A stretch of DNA of 64,000 nt from positions 3,167,001-3,231,000 of the forward strand of contig NZ_CP101283.1 in the NCBI RefSeq assembly GCF_024298925.1, read 5' to 3'. The notes under the pieces were generated by a model. It did not search any database, was not told the origin of the DNA, and worked only from the letters and a program-made list of their open reading frames with translations. Below, piece after piece: positions 41,732 to 50,884 of the stretch. The translations under genes and the position numbers were made by a program. This DNA is from Phenylobacterium sp. LH3H17 (GTDB lineage: Bacteria; Pseudomonadota; Alphaproteobacteria; Caulobacterales; Caulobacteraceae). Each line of letters begins with the position of its first letter. Within the stretch, counting starts at the first letter, position 1.

Positions 41732-42667
41732 TCACACGGAAACCGGGCTCATAACCGGCTCGCCGGCCAGGAACAGACGCACGTTCTCCAGGGCCTGGCC
41801 GATCATGCGCGGAATGGAGTCCACGGTGCCCCCGGCGGTGTGCGGCGTCAGGACCACATTGGGCACGTCGGTCCAGCGCGCGGCTGGCGTCGGCTCCGTC
41901 TCGAACACGTCCAGGCCCGCCCGGCCAAGGCGTCCGTCCTTCAGGGCGGCGATCAGGGCGTCCTCGTCGATGATCGAGCCGCGCGCCACATTGACGATCA
42001 TGCCGCGCGGCCCGACCGCCTCGATGATGGCGCGATCCACCGCGCGGCGATTGTTCTCGTCGGCGCGGCAGGCGACCACCAGGATGTCGCTCGCCTCCGT
42101 CAGGGCCAGCAGGCTATCGGCCCGAGGCCAGGGCGCGTCCGGCTTGGCCCGCGGACCCCACCAGGCGATCTCCATGCCGAAGGCCTGAGCCCGCACGGCT
42201 ACCGCTTGGCCGATTGCCCCCAGGCCCATGATCCCCACCTTGCGGCCGCGCAGGCCGGCGCGGGGTCCCATGCGGGCGCCATCGCGCCAGCCGCCTTCGC
42301 GAACCGCCCTGTCGCCCACCACGATACTGCGCCAACCCGCGATCAGCAGGCCCAGGGCGTGGTCGGCCACATCGTCGGCGTTCAGCCCCTTGGCGTGGGT
42401 GACCTCGATCCCCATCGCCCGCGCGGCCGGGACGTTCACCCCGTCATAGCCGACACTGACGCAGGCGATCAGGCCGAGCGCCGGCAGGGTCGCCAGGAAC
42501 TCCGGCTCCAGCGCTATTTCCCCGGCATGGACAACAGCGCGGGTCTGGGCGGCCTGCTCCGGCGTCAGGTCCCAGCGCCGCACCACCTCATAGCCCTGCC
42601 CCTCCAGCGCCGACTGCATCGGCGAGAGCATCTGGTGGGACAGCAGGACGACAGGCTTGGCGGGCAT
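41732..42667 (-). CDS. D-2-hydroxyacid dehydrogenase (glyoxylate/hydroxypyruvate reductase-like)
   Basis: This 311-residue NAD(P)-dependent enzyme has ACVSVGYDGVNVPAARAMGIEVTHAKGLNADDVADHALGLLI and the Rossmann motif VGIMGLGAIGQAVAVRAQAFGM (about 148-170). Its catalytic set is Arg in NVARGSIIDEDALIAAL, Glu in LDVFETEP and His in VLTPHTAGGT. It would interconvert 2-keto and D-2-hydroxy acids. ATG 42667 has GGAGATGCCGC upstream; the frame is open beyond it but without a good start. It is divergent from the MFS gene. Confidence 0.92.
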   Translation of the reverse strand: MPAKPVVLLSHQMLSPMQSALEGQGYEVVRRWDLTPEQAAQTRAVVHAGEIALEPEFLATLPALGLIACVSVGYDGVNVPAARAMGIEVTHAKGLNADDVADHALGLLIAGWRSIVVGDRAVREGGWRDGARMGPRAGLRGRKVGIMGLGAIGQAVAVRAQAFGMEIAWWGPRAKPDAPWPRADSLLALTEASDILVVACRADENNRRAVDRAIIEAVGPRGMIVNVARGSIIDEDALIAALKDGRLGRAGLDVFETEPTPAARWTDVPNVVLTPHTAGGTVDSIPRMIGQALENVRLFLAGEPVMSPVSV

Positions 42668-42861
42668 GCGGCATCTCCGGGGCGACCGGCGAGCCATAGC
42701 CAAGCGGGCCGGCCGCGTCATGCGCCTTGACTTGGGATCGCGCATTCTGGCCTTAAGACGCAGGTGGGCTCGCGAGGCGGCGAACAAATATCGCGCCCAC
42801 ATCGAACTCTCGCGGCCCTTGCGCCTGCGAGCGCACAGCCTCGCCCACGGACCCTTCTCCC

Positions 42862-44103
42862 ATGACTACTCCCGGCGCCCTCTGGCGCGACCGCGACTTC
42901 GCCCGGCTCTGGGCGGCCCAGGCCGTCTCGGCCTTCGGCGCACGCATCACCCGCGAAGGCCTGCCGATCATGGCCGTGGTCGCCCTGGGCGCCGGGGCTG
43001 CGACCCTGGGCTTGCTGGCCGCCGTCGCCGCCGCCGCCGCCGTCTTCGCAGGGCTGGCCGGCGGCGGCTATGTCGACCGGGTGCGGCGCCGGCCGCTGCT
43101 GATCGCGGCCGACCTGGTCCGCGCCGGCGCGCTGATCGCCATTCCGCTAGCGGCCGCGTTCGGGGTTCTGACCCTGGTCCAGGTCTTCGCCGCCGCCGCC
43201 ATCGTCGCAGGCGCGAGCGTGGTCTTCGACATCGCCAGCCACGCCTATCTGCCAGGGCTGATCGGCCGCGCCGCCCTCGTCGACGGCAACTCCAGGTTGG
43301 CCTCGACCGAAGCCGTGGCCGAGGTGGGCGGCCCCGCCCTGGCCGGCATGCTGTTCCAGTGGCTGACCGCGCCGTTCGCGGTGGCGGTCAACGCGGCGAC
43401 CTACCTCGCCTCGGCCGGGCTGCTGGCCCTGATCCGCGCACCCGAGCCCGCGCGCGCGCCAGAACCGCCTGCGCCATGGCTGACCGAGTTGACCCAGGGC
43501 TTCCGCCTGGCCTGGGCCGAGGCCCGGGTGCGCGCCCTACTGCTGATGGGGATCGCCCAGGGCCTGTTCGGCGGGGTGTTCTCGGCGCTCTACATCCTGT
43601 TCGCCCTGCGCACGCTCAATCTGCCGACCTCGGTGCTGGGCCTGGCTATCGCGGCCGGCGGGGTGGGCGCCCTGGCGGGCGCCTGGCTAGGCCCCTGGCT
43701 CGGCAGGCGCCTGGGGGTCGGCCCCGCCATCCTCGCGGCGATCCTCGGCGCCGGCCTCTCGGCCATGGCCATCCCCCTGGCCCCCACCGACCGCCTCGGC
43801 GCGAGCGCCGTGCTCATCGCCACCCAGATCAGCGGCGATGCGCTCGCCGTGGCGGCGGGCGTACTCACCGCCACTCTTCGCCAGACCCTCTTGCCGCAAC
43901 AGGTGCTGGGCCGGGTCGCGGGCGCCTTTCATGCCTCGGCTGGCGGCGTGGCGATCCTGGGCGCCCTCGCCGGTGGGGCAATGGGCGGGTTGATCGGCCC
44001 GCGCCTGGCGCTCTTCATCGCCGCCGTGGGCTTCCTCGGCATCCCGTTGATCGGCGCCCTTTCGCCCTTGCGCCAGGTTCGCAAGATGCCTGCCGGCGAT
44101 TGA
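42862..44103 (+). CDS. MFS transporter (MFS_3/EntS-like exporter)
   Basis: The 413-residue protein has about 12 hydrophobic segments. It opens LWRDRDFARLWAAQAVSAFGARITREGLPIMAVVAL, as in EntS-like exporters, and has the loop 2-3 motif GGGYVDRVRRRPLLIAADLVRAG (about 66-88). The second half begins around ELTQGFRLAWAEARVRALLLMG (about 210-231). It would move a small molecule out of the cell by proton antiport; the substrate is unknown. It is 32 bases upstream of the YgiD-type gene on the same strand, so the two may be cotranscribed. Confidence 0.88.
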   Translation: MTTPGALWRDRDFARLWAAQAVSAFGARITREGLPIMAVVALGAGAATLGLLAAVAAAAAVFAGLAGGGYVDRVRRRPLLIAADLVRAGALIAIPLAAAFGVLTLVQVFAAAAIVAGASVVFDIASHAYLPGLIGRAALVDGNSRLASTEAVAEVGGPALAGMLFQWLTAPFAVAVNAATYLASAGLLALIRAPEPARAPEPPAPWLTELTQGFRLAWAEARVRALLLMGIAQGLFGGVFSALYILFALRTLNLPTSVLGLAIAAGGVGALAGAWLGPWLGRRLGVGPAILAAILGAGLSAMAIPLAPTDRLGASAVLIATQISGDALAVAAGVLTATLRQTLLPQQVLGRVAGAFHASAGGVAILGALAGGAMGGLIGPRLALFIAAVGFLGIPLIGALSPLRQVRKMPAGD

Positions 44104-44135
44104 CCTTTTCCCTCCGCGGCACGATCTGATGGCCC

Positions 44136-44927
44136 ATGAGCGAGCGCGTCCCCCACATGCCGGCGATCTTCGTCGGCCACGGCAGTCCCATGAACGCCCT
44201 GGGCGGACCCTATGCCGAGACCTGGCGGGCCCTGGGCGAGAGCCTGCCGCGGCCCAAGGCCATCCTCTGCATCTCGGCCCACTGGTATGTGGAGGAGACG
44301 GCGGTCACCGCCATGAGCTCGCCGCGCACGATCCATGACTTCTACGGCTTCCCCAAACCGCTCTACGACATCGCCTATCCGGCGCCCGGCGACGCCTGGC
44401 TGGCCGACCGGGTCACTGACCTTCTAGCCCCGGTCCCGGTGCGCCACGACCACGAGTGGGGCCTGGACCACGGCGCCTGGTCGGTGCTGATGCATCTCTT
44501 CCCGCGAGCCGACGTGCCGGTCCTGCAGTTGGCCATCGACCGGCGCCAGCCGCCGGCATTCCACTACGAGCTCGGCCGCAAGTTGGCGGAACTCCGCGAC
44601 GAAGGCGTGCTGATCCTCGGCTCGGGCGACTGGGTGCACAATCTCGGCCTGGCCATCCGCGCCCAGAGCGCCACGCCCTTCGACTGGGCCGAGCGATTCA
44701 ACGAGACGGTGAAGGCCCTGATCGCCGCCCACGACCACGGCCCTCTGATCGACTGGATCAGCCTGGGCCAGGACGCGGCCCTGTCGATCCCGACGGACGA
44801 ACACTACCTGCCGCTGCTCTATGTCCTGGGCGCCCAGGGCGAGGGCGACGAGGTCAACTTCTTCAACGACGCCGTCGAGCTGGGCGCCATCAGCATGACC
44901 GGCGTGACGATCGGACGGGCGGGTTAG
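44136..44927 (+). CDS. ygiD: extradiol ring-cleavage dioxygenase, YgiD/4,5-DOPA dioxygenase type
   Basis: The 263-residue LigB-superfamily protein has the metal-site His residues in MPAIFVGHGSPMNAL (about 15), ILCISAHWYVEE (about 50) and LGSGDWVHNLGLAI (about 171). It also has FYGFPKPLYDIAYPAPGD, DHEWGLDHGAWSVLMHLFP and DEHYLPLLYVLGA, all typical of YgiD. The family opens catechol rings such as that of DOPA. The usual SGN/GSGNIVHN motif reads GSGDWVHN here. ATG 44157 (MPAIFV) is an alternative start. Confidence 0.9.
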   Translation: MSERVPHMPAIFVGHGSPMNALGGPYAETWRALGESLPRPKAILCISAHWYVEETAVTAMSSPRTIHDFYGFPKPLYDIAYPAPGDAWLADRVTDLLAPVPVRHDHEWGLDHGAWSVLMHLFPRADVPVLQLAIDRRQPPAFHYELGRKLAELRDEGVLILGSGDWVHNLGLAIRAQSATPFDWAERFNETVKALIAAHDHGPLIDWISLGQDAALSIPTDEHYLPLLYVLGAQGEGDEVNFFNDAVELGAISMTGVTIGRAG

Positions 44928-44941
44928 ACGGCGCGAGCCGC

Positions 44942-46609
44942 CTACCGCGTGAACTTGTGGAACTTGATCCGGTGGGGGATCAGGCTGTCGGCGCCCAGGC
45001 GGCGCTTCTTGTCCTCTTCATAGGCCTCGAAGTTGCCCTCGAACCATTCCACGTGGCTGTCGCCCTCGAATGCCAGGATGTGGGTCGCCAGGCGGTCCAG
45101 GAACCAGCGGTCGTGGGAGATGACCACGGCGCAGCCGGCGAATTCCTCGAGAGCCTCTTCCAGGTTCTGCAGGGTCTCGATGTCCAGGTCGTTGGTCGGT
45201 TCGTCGAGCAGGATCAGGTTGCCGCCGGTGGTCAGGGTCTTGGCCAGGTGGACGCGGTTGCGCTCACCGCCAGAGAGCTGGCCCACCTTCTTCTGCTGGT
45301 CGCCGCCCTTGAAGTTGAACGAGCCCACATAGGAGCGCGTGTTGATCTCCCGCTTGCCGACGGTGAGGATGTCCAGGCCCTGGGAGACCTCCTGCCAGAT
45401 GGTCTTGTTGGGATCGAGCGCGTCGCGGCTTTGGTCCACATAGGCGAGCTTCACCGTCTCCCCGACCCGGAAGGTCCCGCCGTCGGGCTTCTCCTGGCCG
45501 GTGATGATCTTGAACAGGGTCGACTTGCCGGCGCCGTTGGGGCCGATGACGCCGACGATGCCGTTGGGCGGCAGCTTGAAGGACAGGTTCTCGAACAGCA
45601 CCTTGTCGCCATAGGCCTTGGACAGGTTCTCGGCCTCCAGCACCACGCCGCCTAAGCGCGGGCCGGGCGGGATCTGGATGGTGGCGGTCGTCTGGGCGCC
45701 GCGGGCGTTCTCCTGCTCGCGAACCATTTGATCATAGGCGGCCAGTCGGGCCTTGGACTTGGCCTGGCGGGCCTTGGCGCCAGAGCGCACCCATTCCAGT
45801 TCGCGGGTCATGGCGCGCTGGCGGGCGGCTGATTCCGACTGCTCCTGGACGACGCGCTTGGTCTTCTGTTCCAGCCAGCCGGAATAGTTGCCCTCGTAGG
45901 GGATGCCCTTGCCGCGATCGAGCTCCAGCGTCCACTTGGTGACCTGGTCCAGGAAGTAGCGGTCGTGGGTGACCAGGATCACGCAGCCCGGGAAGGCCTC
46001 CAGGTGATGCTGCAGCCAGGCCACGGACTCGGCGTCCAGGTGGTTGGTCGGTTCGTCCAGCAGCAACATGTCGGGCTTGGAGAGCAGCAGGCGGGCGAGC
46101 GCGATGCGGCGCTTCTCACCCCCGGACAGCTTGTCTACCGGCCAGTCGTTGGGCGAACAGCGCAGGGCGTCCATGGCCATTTCGATCTTTGAATCGATGT
46201 CCCACAGGTCGCCGGCGTCGATCTTTTCCTGGAGGGCGGTCATCTCCTCCATCAGCTCGTCCGAATAGTCCTCGCCCAGCTTGGCGGCGATCTGGTTGTA
46301 GCGGTCGAAGATCTTCTTCTCTTCGCACCACGAGATGACGTTGCCCCAGACGTTGAGCTGCTCGTCGAGATGGGGTTCCTGCTCCAGGTAGCCCATCTTC
46401 ACGCCGTCGGCCGCCTTGGCCTCGCCGTTAAATTCCTTGTCGATGCCGGCCATGATCTTCAGCAGGGTCGACTTGCCGGAGCCGTTGACGCCCACCACGC
46501 CGATCTTGGCGTCGGAGTAGAACGACAGCCAGATGTTCTCGAACACCTTCTTGCCGCCGGGATAGGCCTTGGTCAGGCCCTGCATCTGATAAATGTATTG
46601 CTGCGCCAT
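44942..46609 (-). CDS. ettA: ABC-F translation factor, energy-dependent translational throttle EttA
   Basis: The 555-residue protein has two ABC ATPase domains without membrane segments: Walker A GVNGSGKST (about 39-47) and GPNGAGKST (about 355), signatures LSGGEKRR and LSGGERNR, and Walker B LLLDEPTNHLD and LILLDEPTNDLD. The interdomain PtIM linker (about 240-305) includes WLEQKTKRVVQEQSESAARQ. Length and sequence match EttA, which binds the ribosomal E site and gates the first elongation steps by ATP level. ATG 46609 gives the usual MAQQYIYQMQGL start. Confidence 0.95.
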   Translation of the reverse strand: MAQQYIYQMQGLTKAYPGGKKVFENIWLSFYSDAKIGVVGVNGSGKSTLLKIMAGIDKEFNGEAKAADGVKMGYLEQEPHLDEQLNVWGNVISWCEEKKIFDRYNQIAAKLGEDYSDELMEEMTALQEKIDAGDLWDIDSKIEMAMDALRCSPNDWPVDKLSGGEKRRIALARLLLSKPDMLLLDEPTNHLDAESVAWLQHHLEAFPGCVILVTHDRYFLDQVTKWTLELDRGKGIPYEGNYSGWLEQKTKRVVQEQSESAARQRAMTRELEWVRSGAKARQAKSKARLAAYDQMVREQENARGAQTTATIQIPPGPRLGGVVLEAENLSKAYGDKVLFENLSFKLPPNGIVGVIGPNGAGKSTLFKIITGQEKPDGGTFRVGETVKLAYVDQSRDALDPNKTIWQEVSQGLDILTVGKREINTRSYVGSFNFKGGDQQKKVGQLSGGERNRVHLAKTLTTGGNLILLDEPTNDLDIETLQNLEEALEEFAGCAVVISHDRWFLDRLATHILAFEGDSHVEWFEGNFEAYEEDKKRRLGADSLIPHRIKFHKFTR

Positions 46610-46716
46610 GAGGCGTCCGCGCTCGCTTCTTCGAAAAGAGGGGAATTCGCGGAGGGAGATAGCGGTCGGGACCGCTCGGCGCAACGGCGCGCGACCTTTC
46701 GCGCCCTGCCATCAAG

Positions 46717-46757
46717 GGAAAATACGCCGTCCGCCCGGAGCAGGCGGGCGGACGGCG
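46717..46757 (-). terminator. intrinsic terminator of the exported hypothetical gene
   Basis: CGCCGTCCGCCC and GGGCGGACGGCG form a perfect 12-bp stem with a 9-base loop; on the minus strand it is followed by TATTTTCCC. It starts about 9 bases past the stop of the 46766-47119 gene. Confidence 0.75.
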
Positions 46758-46765
46758 CGCGCCGC

Positions 46766-47119
46766 TTAACGCGCGGCGAGAGTGCTGTCGGACTTCGACT
46801 GCGCCGCCAGGCGGTTGCAGACTGAGATATTGCCGGCGCTCAGGATGCGGCCACGGCTGGTGTAGGAGGCGAGCGGGCCCACGGCGGCGGCCACCTTGCG
46901 GCATTCCTTCATCAGCGAGTCGAGCCCCACTCTCTTGTCCGCCACCCCGACGCAGGCGTCGCCCGCGCAGGTCCATTCCACGCCCTCGACCACGGTGGTG
47001 GCGGCGGACGACACGGGAGAGACGAGCCTGGCCTCGGCGCGGAAACCGGCGGCGAAGGCGGGGCTCGCGGCGAGCACGGCGCAGGAGAGGAGGCCTGCGG
47101 AGAAAAGCTTCAATTGCAT
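46766..47119 (-). CDS. exported small protein of a Caulobacterales family
   Basis: The 117-residue precursor has a signal peptide MQLKLFSAGLLSCAVLAASPAFA. A mature domain follows with GVEWTCAGDACVGVADKRVGLDSLMKECRKVAAAVGPLASYTSRGRILSAGNISVCNRLA, with four Cys likely forming two disulfides. It resembles a family of uncharacterised periplasmic proteins in Caulobacterales (I believe the one named CC_3452, not certain). It is divergent from the TetR gene, and the duplicated operator lies just upstream, so it is the probable repressor target. Confidence 0.72.
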   Translation of the reverse strand: MQLKLFSAGLLSCAVLAASPAFAAGFRAEARLVSPVSSAATTVVEGVEWTCAGDACVGVADKRVGLDSLMKECRKVAAAVGPLASYTSRGRILSAGNISVCNRLAAQSKSDSTLAAR

Positions 47120-47144
47120 TGTGCGCTCCAACGACGTAAAAAAG

Positions 47145-47186
47145 GCACGATCGGTCACTACCGCTCAAAGAGCACGATCGGTCACT
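47145..47186. promoter_or_regulatory. duplicated TetR operator between divergent genes
   Basis: The 15-mer GCACGATCGGTCACT occurs exactly twice, at 47145-47159 and 47172-47186 (27 bases from start to start). Each copy holds the partial dyad ACGATCGGT, related to the GACC-N4-GGTC type of TetR operators. The gap lies between tetR and the exported protein gene, so the repressor probably controls both. Confidence 0.65.
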
Positions 47187-47211
47187 TTTTGTCAAGCGGG
47201 GAGGCTTGGCC

Positions 47212-47799
47212 TTGCGCAAGGGCGACGCCACCAAGGCGCGGATTCTCGATGAGACCGCGCGACAGGCCGCGGTGAAGGGCTTTGGGGCGGTCAGCCTCAA
47301 TGACGTGGCCGGGGCCGTGGGGCTCTCCAAGAGCGGCCTCTTCAAGCATTTCGAATCCAAGGAAGTGATGGAGCTGGCGACCCTCGACCAGGGCTTCGAC
47401 CGCTTCGTCGCGTTTGTCTGGACGCCAGCCGAGCCCCTGCCCCCGGGCCGGCCTCGGGTGGAGATGGTCTTCGACCGCTGGCTCGACTGGACCGAGGTGG
47501 AGAACGCCGCCGGCGGCTGCCTGATCATGGCCGCCAGCGTCGAGCTGGACGATCAGCCGGGCCCGCTGCGCGATCTGCTGACCCGCAGGATCAAGCAGTG
47601 GCGCAAGGCGCTGACCCGCGAGGTGAAGGCGCTACGCGACCCCGAACTCTCGGACGAGGAGGCCGCCATCGTGGTCTTCCAGATGAAGAGCTATGTCCTG
47701 GGCCACGCCGACGCCAAGCGCCTGATGGGGGATTCCACAGCGCGCAAAGTCGCGCACGCCGCCTTCACCGCCCTGCTGGATCGGACGGTGGCCGGCTAG
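47212..47799 (+). CDS. TetR-family regulator
   Basis: This protein of about 195 residues has the TetR helix-turn-helix RKGDATKARILDETARQAAVKGFGAVSLNDVAGAVGLSKSGLFKHFESKEVM (about 1-55) and a helical C-terminal sensor domain with VENAAGGCLIMAASVELDDQPGPLRDLL. I place the start at TTG 47212 because GGGGAGG lies seven bases before it; TTG 47206 is too close to that site, and no ATG fits. It is divergent from an exported protein gene across the duplicated 15-bp operator. Confidence 0.87.
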   Translation: MRKGDATKARILDETARQAAVKGFGAVSLNDVAGAVGLSKSGLFKHFESKEVMELATLDQGFDRFVAFVWTPAEPLPPGRPRVEMVFDRWLDWTEVENAAGGCLIMAASVELDDQPGPLRDLLTRRIKQWRKALTREVKALRDPELSDEEAAIVVFQMKSYVLGHADAKRLMGDSTARKVAHAAFTALLDRTVAG

Positions 47800-47824
47800 G
47801 AACCGAACCGGCCGCCCGCGCGTA
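47799..47824 (+). promoter_or_regulatory. candidate EcfG-type promoter of the CsbD gene
   Basis: GGAAC at 47799-47803 and CGTA at 47821-47824 are 17 bases apart, one mismatch from GGAAC-N17-CGTT. The -35 element overlaps the tetR stop codon. The distance to ATG 47870 leaves a leader of about 40 bases. CsbD-type genes are frequent general-stress targets, which supports the call. Confidence 0.42.
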
Positions 47825-47869
47825 GTCCAGGGCGAGGCCCTCCCCGCCTCGCCAATTAAGGATCACGCC

Positions 47870-48052
47870 ATGCACAAAGACACCGTCAAGGGCGCCGCCA
47901 AGGACGCCACCGGCTCGATCAAGCAAGCGGCCGGCAAGGCCACGGGCAATGAGCGCCTGGAAGCCGAAGGCGCCGCCGAGCGGGTCGCCGGCAAGGTTCA
48001 AAAGGGCGTCGGCAATCTCAAGGACGCCGCCCGCGACACGCTGAAGAACTAG
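47870..48052 (+). CDS. CsbD family stress protein
   Basis: The 60-residue hydrophilic protein is a classic CsbD: DTVKGAAKDATGSIKQAAGKATGNERLEAEGAAERVAGKVQKGVGNLKDAARDTLKN, shown here as overlapping repeats of the KGAAKDA and QAAGKATGN type. Such proteins are made in large amounts under general stress; their biochemical role is unclear. AAGGATCACGCC precedes the ATG. A candidate EcfG promoter lies upstream and a terminator downstream. Confidence 0.92.
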   Translation: MHKDTVKGAAKDATGSIKQAAGKATGNERLEAEGAAERVAGKVQKGVGNLKDAARDTLKN

Positions 48053-48077
48053 AGCGCCGACCCCACACCAATGCAGC

Positions 48078-48103
48078 GGGCCGCGCCCAGCCGGGCGCGG
48101 CCC
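48078..48103 (+). terminator. hairpin terminator of the CsbD gene
   Basis: GGGCCGCGCCC and GGGCGCGGCCC form a perfect 11-bp stem with a 4-base loop (AGCC), 25 bases past the csbD stop, followed by TTGTC. The T run is short. Confidence 0.65.
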
Positions 48104-48157
48104 TTGTCATGTCCGCCGGGGCGCCGCTTCATCGCGCCGAAGCGGTGGGGGCATGGC

Positions 48158-49750
48158 ATGAAGATCCTGGCGGGCGCGGCGATGGCGATGGCCCTGGCGA
48201 CGAGCGCGACGGCAGGTGAGGATCTCGCCCTCGCCTCCTTCGCCGAGCAGCAGCAGGCCATGGTCTCAGGCGCCGCCAGTTCGGAGAGCCTGACCCGGGA
48301 CTATCTCGAGCGCATCGAGGCGATGAACCGCAAAGGCCCGAGGCTCAACGCCGTCATCGCGCTGAACCGCCATGCCCTGGCCGACGCCCGCAAGCTCGAC
48401 GCCGAACGCAAGTCGGGCAAGCTGCGCGGCCCGCTGCACGGGGTGCCGATCCTGCTGAAGGACAACATCGAGTCCTGGGATGGCACGCCCACCACCGCCG
48501 GCTCCCTCGCCTTGAAGGACAATGTGCCCGAGCGCGACGCGCCCCTGGTCAAGCGCCTGACCGACGCCGGGGCGGTGATCCTGGGAAAGGCCAACCTTTC
48601 GGAGTGGGCCAATTATCGCTCGCCCCGCTCGATCAGCGGCTGGAGCGCGGCAGGCGGGCTGGTCCGCAATCCCCACGCCCTAGACCGTGGGGCCTGCGGC
48701 TCGTCGTCGGGCTCCGGCGCGGCGGTGGCTGCGGGGCTGGCGGCGGGCGCGGTTGGCACCGAGACCGACGGCTCGATCACCTGCCCGGCGACCATGAACG
48801 GCGTCGTGGGGTTGAAGCCCACGGTCGGCCTGGTCTCGCGCACCCACGTTGTCCCTATCTCGGCCAGCCAGGACACCGCCGGTCCCATGACCCGCAATGT
48901 CGCCGACGCCGCGGCCATGTTGACGGCCCTGGCCGGAACCGACCCCGCCGACCCGGCGACCCGGGAGGCCGACGCCCGCCGCATCGACTATCTGAAGGCC
49001 CTCGACGCCGGGGCGCTGAAGGGCGCGCGGATCGGGGTCCTACGCAACATGGCCGGACGGCACCCGGACATCGACGCGGCTTATGACAAGGCTCTGGCCG
49101 CCCTCAAGGCCGGCGGCGCGCTGCTGGTGGAGGTTGCAGCCCCCAGCACCACCGCCATCAGCGCGGCCGAGGAACTGGTCTTGCGGAGCGAGTTCAAGGC
49201 CGGGATCAACGCCTATTTGGCCAGCACCTCGCCCGCCAAGGTCAAGACCCGCACCCTGGCCGACATCATCGCCTTCAACGAGGCGCACGCCGGGCGCGAG
49301 ATGCCGCTGTTCGGCCAGGAGACCTTCAAGACCGCCCAGGCTGCGCCGGGATTGGACGACCCCACCTATCTCAAGGCCCGGGACGACGCCCGGCGGCTGG
49401 CGGGGCCGGAAGGTATCGACAAGTGGCTGAAGGACGCCAATGTCGAGGCGCTCGTGGCGGTCTCCGGCGGCCCCGCGCCGCGGGTCGATCCGGTCAACGG
49501 CAGCCGCTGGATGGGCTCGTTCTCCGGCCCGCCGGCCGTGGCGGGCTATCCCCACCTGACGGTGCCCATGGGCGAGGTCTCCGGCCTGCCGGTCGGGCTG
49601 TCATTCATTGGAACGGCATGGTCCGACGCGCGGCTACTGTCCCTGGGCTACGCCTTCGAACAGGCCACCCACGCCCGCCTGACCCCCAGGTTCGCAACCT
49701 CCGTCGACCTGCGCCCCGAAATCGCCGGCGCCTATGACGTGAAGCCCTGA
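48158..49750 (+). CDS. exported amidase (amidase signature family)
   Basis: The 530-residue enzyme has a signal peptide [20 protein letters not shown] and the amidase-signature Ser-cisSer-Lys triad: Lys in [12 protein letters not shown] (about 105), the Gly/Ser-rich [34 protein letters not shown] (about 180-213). A C-terminal [33 protein letters not shown] region follows. It would hydrolyse amide bonds in the periplasm; the substrate is unknown. Upstream sequence is open but encodes an unlikely basic tail, so ATG 48158 is preferred. Confidence 0.92.
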   Translation: MKILAGAAMAMALATSATAGEDLALASFAEQQQAMVSGAASSESLTRDYLERIEAMNRKGPRLNAVIALNRHALADARKLDAERKSGKLRGPLHGVPILLKDNIESWDGTPTTAGSLALKDNVPERDAPLVKRLTDAGAVILGKANLSEWANYRSPRSISGWSAAGGLVRNPHALDRGACGSSSGSGAAVAAGLAAGAVGTETDGSITCPATMNGVVGLKPTVGLVSRTHVVPISASQDTAGPMTRNVADAAAMLTALAGTDPADPATREADARRIDYLKALDAGALKGARIGVLRNMAGRHPDIDAAYDKALAALKAGGALLVEVAAPSTTAISAAEELVLRSEFKAGINAYLASTSPAKVKTRTLADIIAFNEAHAGREMPLFGQETFKTAQAAPGLDDPTYLKARDDARRLAGPEGIDKWLKDANVEALVAVSGGPAPRVDPVNGSRWMGSFSGPPAVAGYPHLTVPMGEVSGLPVGLSFIGTAWSDARLLSLGYAFEQATHARLTPRFATSVDLRPEIAGAYDVKP

Positions 49751-49759
49751 GCCGGCTGG

Positions 49760-50386
49760 CTAGTCGAGCGAGGCGAGGTCGTCCGGACCGCCGATGGTCA
49801 CGTCGAGGTCTGTGACCAGGCCGTTGGACAGCGAATAGACCCAGCCATGGACGCAGATATCCTGGCCGCGCGCCCAAGCGTCCTGCACGAAGACGTCGGA
49901 GGCCACGTTGCGCACCTGGCGGATCACGTTGAGTTCGCAAAGCCGGTCCAGGCGCGCCCGCTCTTCCGGGATCGCATCCAGCTCATGGCGGTGCTGGTGG
50001 TGAACCTCTCGGATCGGGTGCAGCCAGTGGTCAACCAGGCCGCGGCGCTGGCCGTCCACGGCCGCGGCCACGCCGCCGCAGCCATAATGGCCGACGACCA
50101 TGACGTGCTTCACCCGCAGCACGTCGACTGCGAATTGCAGCACCGACAGGTAGTTGGCGTCCTGCGGCGGAGCGAGGTTGGCGACGTTGCGGTGCACGAA
50201 CAGTTCGCCCGGATCGAGGTCGACGATCTCGTTGGCCGGCACCCGGCTGTCGGAGCAGCCGATCCACAGGTATTCGGGGGCCTGCTGGCCCTCCAGCCGC
50301 TTGAAGAATCCGCCGTCGGCCGAGAGCATCCGCTCAGCCCAGGCCCGGTTGTTCGCCTTCAGATGTTCGAGCATGGCGCCGCCCAT
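49760..50386 (-). CDS. beta-class carbonic anhydrase
   Basis: The protein (208 residues from ATG 50386, or 204 from ATG 50374) interconverts CO2 and bicarbonate at a zinc site. Ligands are Cys in WIGCSDSRVPANEI (about 49), and His and Cys in VVGHYGCGGVAAAV (about 105-108); the Asp-Arg dyad is in CSDSR. The segment LFVHRNVANLAPPQDANYLSVLQFAVDVLRVKH is typical of the can/CynT group. It converges with the amidase gene. Confidence 0.94.
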   Translation of the reverse strand: MGGAMLEHLKANNRAWAERMLSADGGFFKRLEGQQAPEYLWIGCSDSRVPANEIVDLDPGELFVHRNVANLAPPQDANYLSVLQFAVDVLRVKHVMVVGHYGCGGVAAAVDGQRRGLVDHWLHPIREVHHQHRHELDAIPEERARLDRLCELNVIRQVRNVASDVFVQDAWARGQDICVHGWVYSLSNGLVTDLDVTIGGPDDLASLD

Positions 50387-50432
50387 AACCCCGACCGACC
50401 GGGGCCACAAGCCGCCGCGTCAACTTGCCGGC

Positions 50433-50705
50433 TCAGCGCCGCGCCATGATCGCCTCGAGCGTCTGGGCCTTGGCGGCGCCATCCTCGCTCAGCCGGCGAG
50501 CGATATCCCGCACGCCCGGAGGATAGGCCTCGCCGCCCTGGGCGATCTCGTCGGCGATGTGCTGCATCTGGCGCAGTTTGGCTTCCAGCAAGTCGATGTG
50601 TTCGCGGGCCAGGAGCCGGGCCTCGGCCTGGAGCTGATGGACCCGCTGGCTCAGGCTGGGCGCGGCTGCCGGACCCGGCGCCACCACGTGGAGGGCTGCT
50701 GACAT
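50433..50705 (-). CDS. small helical hypothetical protein
   Basis: The 90-residue protein opens MSAALHVVAPGPAAAPSLSQRV. A continuous charged helix follows (about 20-58, VHQLQAEARLLAREHIDLLEAKLRQMQHIADEI) that could form a coiled coil, then a second helix, ending AAKAQTLEAIMARR. No membrane segment or known domain is seen. It precedes the carbonic anhydrase gene on the same strand by 46 bases. Confidence 0.6.
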   Translation of the reverse strand: MSAALHVVAPGPAAAPSLSQRVHQLQAEARLLAREHIDLLEAKLRQMQHIADEIAQGGEAYPPGVRDIARRLSEDGAAKAQTLEAIMARR

Positions 50706-50884
50706 CGCTACTGTTCCTTGTCGGGGCCGTGGGTCTCACGGCCATGGCGACCTTGATGGTGGCCGGCGGCTGAACGCGTCCTGAGGCGCCGGTTAGCTGG
50801 CGTTCAGGATCGGCCTTTCCCTCGCCGACACATCCGCGCAACAATTCGAGTCGAGCTTCAATCGCGAGGTGAGGAGACCCCCAC

